Source: Luminiphilus sp. (GTDB lineage Bacteria; Pseudomonadota; Gammaproteobacteria; Pseudomonadales; Halieaceae). From it: a stretch of DNA of 11,838 bases. The DNA is taken from contig JAHEJH010000184.1 in assembly GCA_024638905.1 (NCBI GenBank), positions 1-11,838 on the forward strand. The letters run 5' to 3'. A model generated the notes under the pieces. It did no database searches, was not told the origin of the DNA, and worked only from the letters and a program-made list of their open reading frames with translations. Shown here piece by piece: positions 1 to 7,656 of this stretch. Position numbers and translations under genes: made by a program. The number at the start of each line of letters is the position of its first letter. Position 1 is the first letter of the stretch.

Positions 1-13
1 CTTGGCATCGCGG

Positions 14-19
14 TATAAT
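14..19 (+). promoter_or_regulatory. Putative -10 element of the def promoter
   Basis: A perfect TATAAT hexamer sits 92 nt ahead of the def start codon. Its -35 partner would fall before base 1, so the promoter cannot be verified here. A transcript would start near base 26 and leave a leader of about 85 nt before def. In Pseudomonas the def-fmt-rsmB group also starts at this point, with divergent genes upstream. That makes a promoter plausible, but this is inference. Confidence 0.4.
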
Positions 20-110
20 CTCAGTGTGCGGCGGTGATTCGGGCAGAGCAAGACCAAATCCGAACACTTTTCTCCGCTATCAATCCGCATCAGCACTGGA
101 AGCGCGGCAC

Positions 111-617
111 ATGGCCCTACTCCCCATTCTTGAGTTTCCCGACCCGCGACTGCGCACGCGCGCGGTACCGGTTGTCGCGGTAGATGCAAGGATTCAGCGG
201 CTTGTGGATGACATGTTCGAGACGATGTATGCGGCGCCCGGCATCGGCTTGGCAGCCAGCCAGGTTGACGTCCATGAGCGCGTGATTGTCATGGATCTCA
301 GTGAGGAACATTCAGATCCCAGAGTCTTTATTAATCCCGAGATCACCGTCATCGATGAGACGCTGGGCACCTATGACGAGGGGTGCTTGTCGGTGCCTGG
401 ATTTTACGAAACCGTCGAGCGACCCCAGATTGTTGAGGTCACGGCGCTCGACCGGGAAGGCACCGCATTCACAGAGCGGCTCGATGGCCTCATGGGTATT
501 TGTCTGCAGCACGAGATAGACCATCTTGAAGGCAAACTGTTCGTCGACTACCTGTCGCCACTGAAGCGACAGCGCATTCGCAGCAAGCTCGTCAAAGAAC
601 AGAAACGCCGCGACTGA
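111..617 (+). CDS. def: Peptide deformylase
   Basis: This metalloenzyme removes the N-formyl group from the starting methionine of new proteins in the cytoplasm. The 168-aa product is close to the E. coli length. All three family motifs are present: GIGLAASQ (residues 44-51), EGCLS (90-94) and QHEIDH (133-138). The metal ligands are therefore Cys92, His134 and His138, with catalytic Glu135. The ATG at 111 is chosen because the protein then begins MALLPILEFPDPRL, typical of the family, and GGAAG lies 8 nt upstream. The frame is open back to a GTG at 24, but that extra stretch looks nothing like a deformylase. It is the first gene of a def-fmt-rsmB array and lies 3 nt before fmt. The C-terminus is basic (KLVKEQKRRD), as is usual. 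Confidence 0.97.
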   Translation: MALLPILEFPDPRLRTRAVPVVAVDARIQRLVDDMFETMYAAPGIGLAASQVDVHERVIVMDLSEEHSDPRVFINPEITVIDETLGTYDEGCLSVPGFYETVERPQIVEVTALDREGTAFTERLDGLMGICLQHEIDHLEGKLFVDYLSPLKRQRIRSKLVKEQKRRD

Positions 618-620
618 TCC

Positions 621-1583
621 ATGTCGACATCGCTTAAAGTGGTATTCGCGGGCACCCCGGACTTCGCCGCCCGACATCTTCAGGGTCTGATTGATTCTCC
701 CCACCAAATTGTTGCGGTGATGAGCCAGCCCGATCGGCCCGCGGGCCGCGGAAAGCGCCTTCAATCCTCCCCCGTTAAGGCCATGGCGCTCGAGGCAGAC
801 CTGCCTATATGGCAACCAGCGTCGCTGAAAAGCGCTGACAGCGAGGCCATCCTGTCGGAGCACGATGCCGACATTCTGGTGGTAGTAGCCTACGGCCTGA
901 TTCTGCCTGCTGCCATATTGGGTATTCCGCGGCTGGGGTGCCTCAATGTTCACGCCTCCCTATTACCCCGGTGGCGCGGCGCCGCACCTGTTCAGCGCGC
1001 CATTGAGGCAGGAGATACCGAGACGGGCGTTAGCATCATGGCGATGGAGCCTGGCCTGGACACCGGGCCCGTGCTCCTTACCCGAACACTCCCCATCAGC
1101 ACCGATCACACCAGCGGCAAACTTCTCGATGACCTCGCTCAACTCGGTGTCACCGCGCTGATCGAGAGTCTTGAAAACATCGATATCCTATTGGGTTCGG
1201 TAGCGCCGCAGGATGACAGTGTGGCCACCTACGCCCACAAAATCGCCAAGCAAGAAGGTGCGCTCGACTGGTCAGCCGCCGCCACCGCGCTGGCACGGCG
1301 AGTGCGAGCGTTTCATCCAGCGCCCGGGTGTTTCACGGACCTTGGGGGCGACAGACTCAAGGTGTTATCAGCTCATGCCATCGATGAATCTCATCGAGGC
1401 ACTGCGGGCGAGATCATCGCGGCGGATGACCACGGTATTCGGGTAGGCTGCGGTGAGGGGCAGCTGGTCATCACCGAAGCGCAACTTCCCGGCGCCAAGG
1501 CGCAATCTGTGGCCACACTCCTACGCGGTCATCAGGCGCGATTTCAACCCGGGCAGCGCCTCGGCGACGCGAGCCGCGGTTGA
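621..1583 (+). CDS. fmt: Methionyl-tRNA formyltransferase
   Basis: The enzyme transfers a formyl group from 10-formyltetrahydrofolate to the amino group of initiator Met-tRNA, the step that def later reverses on the finished chain. The product is 320 aa, close to the usual 310-320. The N-terminal Rossmann-like catalytic domain (about 1-200) has the start KVVFAGTPDFAA. It also has the tRNA-binding loop QPDRPAGRGKRL (36-47) and the folate-site block NVHASLLPRWRGAAP (109-123). The expected catalytic residues are Asn109, His111 and Asp147 (in EPGLDTGP). The C-terminal part (about 206-315) matches the OB-fold tRNA-binding domain, including a VRAFHPAPG segment. It starts 3 nt after the def stop with no strong ribosome site, so coupled translation is likely. 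Its stop TGA overlaps the rsmB start. Confidence 0.97.
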   Translation: MSTSLKVVFAGTPDFAARHLQGLIDSPHQIVAVMSQPDRPAGRGKRLQSSPVKAMALEADLPIWQPASLKSADSEAILSEHDADILVVVAYGLILPAAILGIPRLGCLNVHASLLPRWRGAAPVQRAIEAGDTETGVSIMAMEPGLDTGPVLLTRTLPISTDHTSGKLLDDLAQLGVTALIESLENIDILLGSVAPQDDSVATYAHKIAKQEGALDWSAAATALARRVRAFHPAPGCFTDLGGDRLKVLSAHAIDESHRGTAGEIIAADDHGIRVGCGEGQLVITEAQLPGAKAQSVATLLRGHQARFQPGQRLGDASRG

Positions 1584-2878
1584 CGGTGTCCTCGCCACGG
1601 GCCGTTGCGGCAGACATCATTGGTCGGGTGCTGGCCGGACAATCATTAAACCGGCTGCTGCCAGATGCCCTAGACGCGGCAGCCACCGCGCAGCGGCCGC
1701 TGTGTCAGGAGTTGGTGTACGGCACACTGCGGGAATGGCCCTGTCTTGAGGCGACCTGCCTTAGCTTCCTCGCCAAACCGCTGCGACGGAAAGACCAGGA
1801 CATCATGGCCCTGCTGTGTATCGGGCTGTATGAGCTTGAATACCTGAGCACCCCCGCCCACGCAGTCGTTTCAGAGACCGTCAACGCCACCCGCGCATTG
1901 AAAAAGCCGTGGGCCAAAGGGGTGGTTAATGGCGTGCTGCGCACCTACCAACGCCGTGAGAATGTGGCCGCCGAGGTGCTGTCACCGGCGGCGCAGCGGG
2001 CATTGCCTGCCTGGTTGCACACCGAACTGTGCGCTCAATATGACGGCGCAGCAGAGCAGATCGCCTTGGCTGCTCGCCATCGACCGCCCATGACCTTGAG
2101 GGTTAACCAACTCAAAAGCACACGGGATGATTACCTGCGGCAACTGACAGACGCCGAGATTGAGGCGACACCCTGTGCCGTTTCACTCGACGGCGTCGTG
2201 CTCAATCGCCCGGTCGATGTGGGGTCGTTACCGGGGTTTACCGAAGGTGTCGCCAGCGTTCAGGACAGCGCCGCCCAACTGGTCGCTCGCCTGTTGGCGC
2301 CCCAGGCCGGCGAGCGGATTCTCGACGCCTGCTCGGCGCCGGGGGGTAAGGCCTGTCATCTGCTCGAGCTCCAGCCCGCCATTGAGGAGCTCGTCGCCCT
2401 GGACATCAGCGAGCCCCGACTGCAGCGCGTCATTGAAAACACCACCCGGCTGGACCTCCGGCTGACACCGCTCGTAGCCGATGCCAGCGAGCTACCGGAG
2501 GCGCTAATAGCCAAACCCTTCGATGCCATTCTGGCCGACGTGCCCTGCTCGGCGACCGGCGTCATAAGACGGAACCCAGACATCAAAATCCTCAGGGAAC
2601 TTGGCGACATCGTAGGTTTTGCCAGCCAACAATTGGCGATATTGGCGGGGCTTTGGCCGGCACTAAAACCGGGAGGTCGACTCCTGTATGTCACCTGTTC
2701 CTTGTTGGCCGCAGAAAACGACGAGGTCGTCAGCCAGTTCGCCGCCCAATACGGGGCGCATACCGATGCGGTAACGCTGCGCACCGGCACGCCGCGCCAA
2801 CATGGCTGGCAGACTCTGCCAGACCAGCACGGTGGCGATGGGCTTTACTTTGCGCTGTTGCGAAAGCCTGCTGAGTAA
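1580..2878 (+). CDS. rsmB: 16S rRNA (cytosine-967-C5)-methyltransferase RsmB
   Basis: The enzyme methylates C967 of 16S rRNA using S-adenosylmethionine. The product is 432 aa (E. coli 429). Residues about 5-135 form the NusB-like N-terminal domain, and the rest is the RsmB/NOP methyltransferase fold. The SAM motif is DACSAPGGK (249-257). The two catalytic cysteines are Cys323 in DVPCSATG and Cys373 in YVTCSLL, in line with Cys325 and Cys375 of E. coli. The start is taken as TTG at 1580, which overlaps the fmt stop as TTGA. A GTG at 1586 (two codons later) is an alternative, and neither has a clear Shine-Dalgarno site. Overlap with fmt argues for coupled translation. The fmt-rsmB-trkA order is the classical gammaproteobacterial arrangement. 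Confidence 0.96.
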   Translation: MTVSSPRAVAADIIGRVLAGQSLNRLLPDALDAAATAQRPLCQELVYGTLREWPCLEATCLSFLAKPLRRKDQDIMALLCIGLYELEYLSTPAHAVVSETVNATRALKKPWAKGVVNGVLRTYQRRENVAAEVLSPAAQRALPAWLHTELCAQYDGAAEQIALAARHRPPMTLRVNQLKSTRDDYLRQLTDAEIEATPCAVSLDGVVLNRPVDVGSLPGFTEGVASVQDSAAQLVARLLAPQAGERILDACSAPGGKACHLLELQPAIEELVALDISEPRLQRVIENTTRLDLRLTPLVADASELPEALIAKPFDAILADVPCSATGVIRRNPDIKILRELGDIVGFASQQLAILAGLWPALKPGGRLLYVTCSLLAAENDEVVSQFAAQYGAHTDAVTLRTGTPRQHGWQTLPDQHGGDGLYFALLRKPAE

Positions 2879-2976
2879 CACTGCGAACCCCTCCGCCAAC
2901 GTAAGTAATCCACATGGCGTGGCGGGTTTCACTTGGTTTAAGGTGTGCCCGGGTCGTTGGGAGGGTCCAGAGGCCG
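2879..2976 (+). other. Spacer between rsmB and trkA with possible trkA promoter
   Basis: This 98-nt gap is the longest one inside the first plus-strand array, so trkA-trkH may have its own promoter here. The best candidate is an extended -10-like TGG-TTTAAG (TTTAAG at 2937-2942), without a convincing -35. A DnaA-box-like 9-mer, TAATCCACA (2906-2914), differs from TTATCCACA by one base. The trkA frame remains open through the right part of the spacer (from 2914), but nothing there resembles TrkA. No terminator with a T-run is seen. Confidence 0.3.
2959..2973 (+). promoter_or_regulatory. Ribosome binding site supporting the trkA GTG start
   Basis: The purine-rich stretch contains GGGAGGG (2959-2965, 11 nt before the GTG at 2977) and AGAGG (2969-2973, only 3 nt before it). 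Both are near the ends of the workable spacing range. Together with the protein alignment they favour initiation at 2977 rather than at the in-frame ATG at 2914. Confidence 0.5.
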
Positions 2977-4353
2977 GTGAAGATCATTATCCTCGGAGCG
3001 GGGCAAGTTGGCGGCACGCTAGCTGAACACCTCGCCGATGAGCAAAACGACATCACAGTCGTCGACGAGCACGCCGCCACCCTGAAGCGACTTCAGGAGC
3101 GTCTGGATATCCGGACGGTGTTGGGCAACGGGGCTCACCCATCCACATTAATGAACGCAGGCGCAGAAGACGCCGACATGCTGATCGCCGTCACCGACAG
3201 TGACGAGATCAACATGCTGGCCTGTTCGGTCGCCTTCACGCTGTACCGCACACCCACAAAAATCAGCCGTGTGCGCTCCGCAGACTATCTCGCCAAACAT
3301 AAGGCGCTATTTGAGTCGGGAGCTATCCCGGTCGATGTCATCATCGGCCCGGAGCAGCTCGTCACAAAAAATATCGAGCAGTTGATCGCCAACCCCGGCT
3401 CACTGCAGGTGCTCGATTTTGCCGAGGGCCGAATCCGGCTAGTCGCCGTGAAGGCCGTCGCTGGCGGTCCCATCGTCGGGCGGGAACTGCAAGAGATTCG
3501 CGAACACATGCCCCGGGTGGACACCCGGGTCGCGGCGATCTTCAGACGCGGCGGAGACCCCATCATTCCCGAGGGTGCGACGGTGGTCGAGCCCGACGAC
3601 GAAGTGTTTTTTATTGCCGCCAGAGAACACATTCGCGCCGTGACGTCCGAGCTTCGCGAAGTCGACAAGCCCTACAACCGAATCATGATTGCAGGGGGCG
3701 GCAACATTGGCGCCACCCTCGCAAAGCGTCTTGAAAAGGACTATCAGGTCAAAGTTATCGAGCGCTCCTATGACCGGTGCCGGGTGTTGTCAGACATGCT
3801 GGAAAACAGCATCGTGCTGCACGGCAGTGGCAATGAGCCGCTGCTGCTCCAACAAGAAAATATCGAAAACACCGATGTCTTTTGTGCGCTGACTGACAAC
3901 GACGAATCCAACATCATGATGTCCATGCTGGCAAAGCGGCTTGGCGCAAAAAAAGCGATCACGCTGATTACAAACTCAGCCTATGCAGACCTGATTGGCG
4001 AGGAAATCGACATCGCCATCTCACCACAGCAGATCACCATCAGCAGCCTACTCATGCATGTTCGGCGCGGCGACATCAGCGCCGTGCACTCGCTGCGGCG
4101 TGGCGCCGCTGAGGCCATTGAAGTGACGGCGCATGGGGACACACGATCATCCAGGGTCGTGGGACGCCGGCTGGATGAGTTGAATCTCCCGTCAAGCGTG
4201 ACAGTCGGGGCCATCCTGCGGGGAGAAGCCGTGCTGATGGCACACGGTCATGTGGTGATAGAGGCCAATGACCACGTCATCCTCTTCTTGACCGACCGCA
4301 CGCAGATTTCCGCCGTCGAAAAATTGTTTGCTGTGGGATTCGGCTTCATCTGA
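2977..4353 (+). CDS. trkA: Trk potassium uptake system regulatory subunit TrkA
   Basis: TrkA is the peripheral, NAD(H)-binding gating protein on the cytoplasmic face of the TrkH/TrkG potassium channel. From the GTG at 2977 the product is 458 aa, the same length as E. coli TrkA, and begins (V/M)KIIILGAGQVGGTLAE as in that protein. It has the expected duplicated RCK layout. The first Rossmann domain has GAGQVG (7-12) with Asp30 ending the second strand. A TrkA-C domain follows at about 145-230. The second Rossmann domain has GGGNIG (240-245), and a second TrkA-C domain ends the protein. An in-frame ATG at 2914 would add 21 residues unlike any TrkA start and is rejected. The stop TGA shares its last base with the trkH ATG, so the two subunits are probably made in a coupled manner. 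Confidence 0.97.
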   Translation: MKIIILGAGQVGGTLAEHLADEQNDITVVDEHAATLKRLQERLDIRTVLGNGAHPSTLMNAGAEDADMLIAVTDSDEINMLACSVAFTLYRTPTKISRVRSADYLAKHKALFESGAIPVDVIIGPEQLVTKNIEQLIANPGSLQVLDFAEGRIRLVAVKAVAGGPIVGRELQEIREHMPRVDTRVAAIFRRGGDPIIPEGATVVEPDDEVFFIAAREHIRAVTSELREVDKPYNRIMIAGGGNIGATLAKRLEKDYQVKVIERSYDRCRVLSDMLENSIVLHGSGNEPLLLQQENIENTDVFCALTDNDESNIMMSMLAKRLGAKKAITLITNSAYADLIGEEIDIAISPQQITISSLLMHVRRGDISAVHSLRRGAAEAIEVTAHGDTRSSRVVGRRLDELNLPSSVTVGAILRGEAVLMAHGHVVIEANDHVILFLTDRTQISAVEKLFAVGFGFI

Positions 4354-5801
4354 TGCAATTCGCCATGGCGTTCAAGATCATCGGCGTGCTGCTGATCCTG
4401 TTCAGCACCGCGATGTTACCGTCCCTGTTCCTGTCGCTGATCGACAAAGATGGTATCGAGTCCGCCTTTGCCACGGGACTGGCCGCAACGCTGTTTGCCG
4501 GCGTGATGCTGTGGCTACCGACGCGGCACCTGAGCCGGGACCTGAATATCCGCGACGGGTTCATGGTGACCGCTTTATTTTGGGTGGTACTGGGTTTGTT
4601 CGGCGCCATACCGCTGTGGCTCGCCCCCGATCTCGCACTAACCCCCGTCGGCGCTATTTTCGAATCGATCTCGGGCCTCACCACAACCGGGGCAACGGTG
4701 ATTACTGGACTCGACAGCTTGCCGCAGTCGTTACTGTTCTACCGGCAGCTACTGCAGTGGCTGGGCGGCATCGGCATTATTGTGCTGGCGGTGGCGATCT
4801 TACCCATGCTCGGCATCGGCGGCATGCAGCTATACCGAGCCGAAAGCGCGGGCCCCTCCAAAGATCGCAAGCTGACCCCGCGGATCACCAGCACCGCCAA
4901 GGCCCTGTTCGGTATCTACTTGCTGTTAACCATCGCCTGTACGGCCAGCTATTTCGCTGCCGGTATGTCAATGTTCGACGCGATCTGCCACGCTTTTTCC
5001 ACTGTGGCGATCGGCGGCTTCTCCACCCACGACGCCAGTCTGGGGCACTACGAGCAAAACCGTGTACTGCTAGTGAGCTCGGTATTCATGCTGCTGTCTG
5101 CCATTAATTTCGGGCTGCACTTCATCGCGCTTCAGCGCCGCAGCGTGCGCGTCTATGCCCGGGACTCCGAGACGGCATTTTTCGTCACGGTGATTGCCTC
5201 AGCGACAATCGTGGTCTGCTGCCTGCTGCTGACCACCGAAACCCTCAGCTTCGAGGACAGCGTGATTCACGGGCTGTTCCAAACCATCTCGATCGCCACC
5301 ACAACCGGATTCACCACACAGGACTTTTCCGTCTGGCCGCTGTTTTTGCCAATACTCCTGTTAATACTGAGCTTCATGGGTGGCTGTGTGGGCTCCACCG
5401 GCGGCGGCATGAAAGCTATGCGCATTTTGCTCATATTTCGTCAGGGTATGCGGGAATTGCGGCAGTTGCTTCATCCCAACGCGGTGATCCCCTTGAAGCT
5501 GGATGCGCGGCGAGTGCAAACGGAAGTGATCAGCGCCGTGTGGAGTTTCTTTGCGGTGTATATGTTCTGTTTTGTTCTGATCTGGCTGGCCCTGCTGGCA
5601 ACCAACCTCGACTTTATCTCCGCATTTTCCGCTGTGGTGGCCACCATGAACAATCTGGGGCCGGGGCTAGGAGAAGTCGCCGATCACTATGGCGCCGTCA
5701 GCGAACCGGGGAAGCTGATTCTTTGCCTCGCCATGCTAATGGGCCGCCTGGAAGTATTTACCCTACTGGTATTGCTGACGCCCGCATTCTGGCGACATTA
5801 A
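4353..5801 (+). CDS. trkH: Trk potassium uptake system membrane subunit TrkH
   Basis: TrkH is the inner-membrane potassium-translocating subunit that pairs with TrkA. The product is 482 aa (E. coli 483) and strongly hydrophobic throughout. It shows the four pore repeats of the family. Filter segments are TTTGAT (110-115), TVAIGGFSTHD (217-227), ATTTGFTT (315-322) and MNNLGPGLG (432-440), with the expected filter glycines Gly113, Gly221/222, Gly319 and Gly436. The intramembrane gating loop GSTGGG (347-352) and the signature block GGMQLYRAE are intact. It starts at the ATG overlapping the trkA stop (TGATG). The C-terminus EVFTLLVLLTPAFWRH is typical and shows the gene is complete. All filter residues are present, so the channel should be functional. 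Confidence 0.97.
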   Translation: MQFAMAFKIIGVLLILFSTAMLPSLFLSLIDKDGIESAFATGLAATLFAGVMLWLPTRHLSRDLNIRDGFMVTALFWVVLGLFGAIPLWLAPDLALTPVGAIFESISGLTTTGATVITGLDSLPQSLLFYRQLLQWLGGIGIIVLAVAILPMLGIGGMQLYRAESAGPSKDRKLTPRITSTAKALFGIYLLLTIACTASYFAAGMSMFDAICHAFSTVAIGGFSTHDASLGHYEQNRVLLVSSVFMLLSAINFGLHFIALQRRSVRVYARDSETAFFVTVIASATIVVCCLLLTTETLSFEDSVIHGLFQTISIATTTGFTTQDFSVWPLFLPILLLILSFMGGCVGSTGGGMKAMRILLIFRQGMRELRQLLHPNAVIPLKLDARRVQTEVISAVWSFFAVYMFCFVLIWLALLATNLDFISAFSAVVATMNNLGPGLGEVADHYGAVSEPGKLILCLAMLMGRLEVFTLLVLLTPAFWRH

Positions 5802-5881
5802 TCCCCCGCTGCCACCACTCTGCTATTTGTGTCTCGAGTACTTTGCAACGCGACGAGTCGTGGGCTCGAAGGTGAGCGTCG
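5802..5881. other. Convergent spacer between trkH and djlA
   Basis: Transcription from trkH and from djlA meets in these 80 nt. The only structure seen is a 6-bp inverted repeat, GCGACG (5850-5855) with CGTCGC (5877-5882), around a 21-nt loop. Neither strand has a T-run next to it, so it is not a convincing intrinsic terminator. Rho-dependent ending or read-through is possible. Confidence 0.3.
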
Positions 5882-6706
5882 CTATTTAGATCCCCGCGCC
5901 TGTTGAATGACCTCATAAGCGGCTGTGATTTCCTGGGCCCGCTCGGTCGCGACCCGGAGTAGTTCATCGGGGACGCCCTCGGCGATGAGCTTGTCCGGGT
6001 GGTTCTCACTCATCAGCTTGCGATAGCGGCGCTTGATCTCTGCATCCGAGGCGTCAGCAGTCAGACCCAGTGCGGCATAAGCCGTGCTCAGCTCCGTCTC
6101 GGCATTACGGGGGCGATAACCTCCTCCAGTGCTCGATTGGTGATAGCTACCCTGCTGAAACTGGGCCTGCGCGTTGACCATGGAAATCAGCTGGTCCACC
6201 TCACGCCGCGGCAAGCCCAGCAGTTCCGCTAATCGATATAACGCACCGCGTTCTGTCTCGGAGAAGGTGCCATCGGCCAATGCAATACCCACCAGAAAGG
6301 CCATCAAGGTGTGCTGCGCCTGACGCCGAGGCCCCAAACAGTCGTTGAACTTGGCAACGGTGGGAGCGGGATCAAAGCCGGGCGCCGACCCTTTTTTAAA
6401 GTGCTCGATCGCACTGCGGCGCTGGGCGGCATTGAGTCGCAGCTGAATAAACAGCGCCTCGGTTTGGGCGACCTCTGCTTCCGACACGCGGCCATCCGCC
6501 TTGGCGACAAATCCCAACAAGGTGAACGTGGTCTCAAAAAACTGTGCGCGCATGATGTGCACGGCTTCGGGCCCGGAAAGCTGCAGCGCGCGCCATAACC
6601 CCCTGTCAAAAGCGTGGCCCAACACCAAACCAAACAATAGCCCCGCCGGCCCAAACGCCATAAACCCTATGACACCGGCAATCACTTTCCCCGTAACCTG
6701 TGTCAT
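5882..6706 (-). CDS. djlA: Membrane-anchored DnaJ-like co-chaperone DjlA
   Basis: DjlA is a type III membrane J-protein that stimulates DnaK at the inner membrane. In E. coli its dosage affects the Rcs envelope-stress pathway. The 274-aa product matches the E. coli length (271) and layout. Residues about 6-33 form one glycine-rich membrane segment (FGPAGLLFGLVLGHAFD). Residues about 55-165 form a TerB-like domain with two acidic turns, KADGRVSEAE (69-78) and LADGTFSETE (143-152). A short Gly/Gln/Ser linker (about 183-205) leads to a C-terminal J domain (about 206-272). The J domain has the essential HPD at 236-238 within KLMSENHPDKL and ends AQEITAAYEVIQQARG, as in E. coli. Its ATG overlaps the TGA of the upstream acyltransferase gene by 4 nt, so the two are probably translated together. 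Confidence 0.93.
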   Translation of the reverse strand: MTQVTGKVIAGVIGFMAFGPAGLLFGLVLGHAFDRGLWRALQLSGPEAVHIMRAQFFETTFTLLGFVAKADGRVSEAEVAQTEALFIQLRLNAAQRRSAIEHFKKGSAPGFDPAPTVAKFNDCLGPRRQAQHTLMAFLVGIALADGTFSETERGALYRLAELLGLPRREVDQLISMVNAQAQFQQGSYHQSSTGGGYRPRNAETELSTAYAALGLTADASDAEIKRRYRKLMSENHPDKLIAEGVPDELLRVATERAQEITAAYEVIQQARGSK

Positions 6707-7656
6707 CTCTTGAGGCCTGCCTCATCTTGCAACGGCATGATCGACCAGTCGTAATGATCAACCAACCCTTTGGGCCGGCACCGAAAACGCTTGTACTGCC
6801 ACTGGTATTGTCGCTCATTCCCGGCGATCAACTTTTCTACCCCAAGATTGATCGCGCTCAGTGCTTCGAAGGTGTCGGCGCTCTGTACGCCGGGTTCCGC
6901 AGGTCGGTACACCGCGCGAAAACCTTTTTCGGTCCTTAGCACAGCGCCCATCACCGGCGCGGCTCCCGACTTTCTAATGAGGTTGGACGCCAATGCGGCG
7001 GTGAAACACTCGACACCGAAGAAAGGCGCGTTGAGACCGGCATTTTCATCATTAGGCACCTGGTCAGGCAGGATGCCAGTGATACCACCTGCTCGCACCG
7101 AGCGAACCAGCTCGGCGATACCACGCGACGTGGTGGGCACCAGCTTACCGCCAGTGCACTGGCGGCCGCGATGCACCAGCTCATCGAGTTTTTTCAGGGG
7201 TATTGGCTCGTAGAGCGCCACCAGATTACCCAGGGTCGCCAAGTGCATGCCCAGGAGCTCCCAATTGCCCAGATGAGGGCCCAGGACAATGACGCCCTGC
7301 CCTGACGCCAACGGTTCCGTCACGCAACCCAGACCCTCGACTTCAAGCAGTGCGGTGGTCTGCGCCCAAGGCTGCGTCCACACCCGGCCCATTTCAGCCA
7401 TGAGTTCGCCAGTCGACTGAACGCTTTGCCTCGCCATCACCCGCCGCCTGTTGGGTGTCCACTCGGGGTACGCCAACTCGAGATTGCGAATGGCTACACG
7501 CCTCATCCGGCCGTTGAAATGATAAAGACCGGCCCCGAACGCTCTACCCAAGGCGCGCGCCCAACCAAGGGGCATGAGGCGCGTCACTCCGGTCATCAAC
7601 CTGATGAGCAAAATGACGGTCCACTCTAGCCAGAGGGGTTTGGGTGATGCAGTCAT
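6703..7656 (-). CDS. LpxL/HtrB-family lipid A (lysophospholipid) acyltransferase
   Basis: Enzymes of this family add a secondary acyl chain, usually lauroyl or a similar chain from acyl-ACP, to the lipid A precursor on the inner leaflet of the inner membrane. The 317-aa product has an N-terminal hydrophobic anchor (about 10-30) and the active-site HX4E motif HLGNWE, with His128 and Glu133. A later block, ILPDQVP...APFFG (195-214), and the C-terminal signature QYQWQYKRFR (283-292) are also typical. Location next to glyQ matches the Pseudomonas PA0011 region, which suggests the late acyltransferase role. Related family members such as ornithine-lipid or other acyltransferases cannot be excluded without a tree. 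The ATG at 7656 lacks a clear ribosome site. It is the first gene of a two-gene operon with djlA. Confidence 0.88.
   Translation of the reverse strand: MTASPKPLWLEWTVILLIRLMTGVTRLMPLGWARALGRAFGAGLYHFNGRMRRVAIRNLELAYPEWTPNRRRVMARQSVQSTGELMAEMGRVWTQPWAQTTALLEVEGLGCVTEPLASGQGVIVLGPHLGNWELLGMHLATLGNLVALYEPIPLKKLDELVHRGRQCTGGKLVPTTSRGIAELVRSVRAGGITGILPDQVPNDENAGLNAPFFGVECFTAALASNLIRKSGAAPVMGAVLRTEKGFRAVYRPAEPGVQSADTFEALSAINLGVEKLIAGNERQYQWQYKRFRCRPKGLVDHYDWSIMPLQDEAGLKR

Noticed and set aside
24..110. In-frame GTG at 24 extending def by 29 residues
   Set aside because: The added residues have no resemblance to deformylases. ATG 111 gives the family N-terminus and has GGAAG 8 nt upstream.
203..211. 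DnaA-box-like TGTGGATGA in def
   Set aside because: It has one mismatch, sits in coding sequence for conserved residues, and is isolated.
312..953. 213-codon antisense frame over def and fmt
   Set aside because: It lies opposite two intact conserved genes and shows no domain or ribosome site, so it is a GC-driven shadow.
2914..2976. In-frame ATG at 2914 extending trkA by 21 residues
   Set aside because: TrkA proteins begin at MKIIILGAGQVGG. GTG 2977 gives exactly that start and a 458-aa protein, and purine-rich ribosome sites precede it.
4328..5107. 259-codon open frame on the plus strand overlapping trkH
   Set aside because: It is in another frame of an intact trkH, is rich in Arg, His and Pro as expected of an out-of-frame reading of GC-rich coding DNA, and has no recognisable domain.
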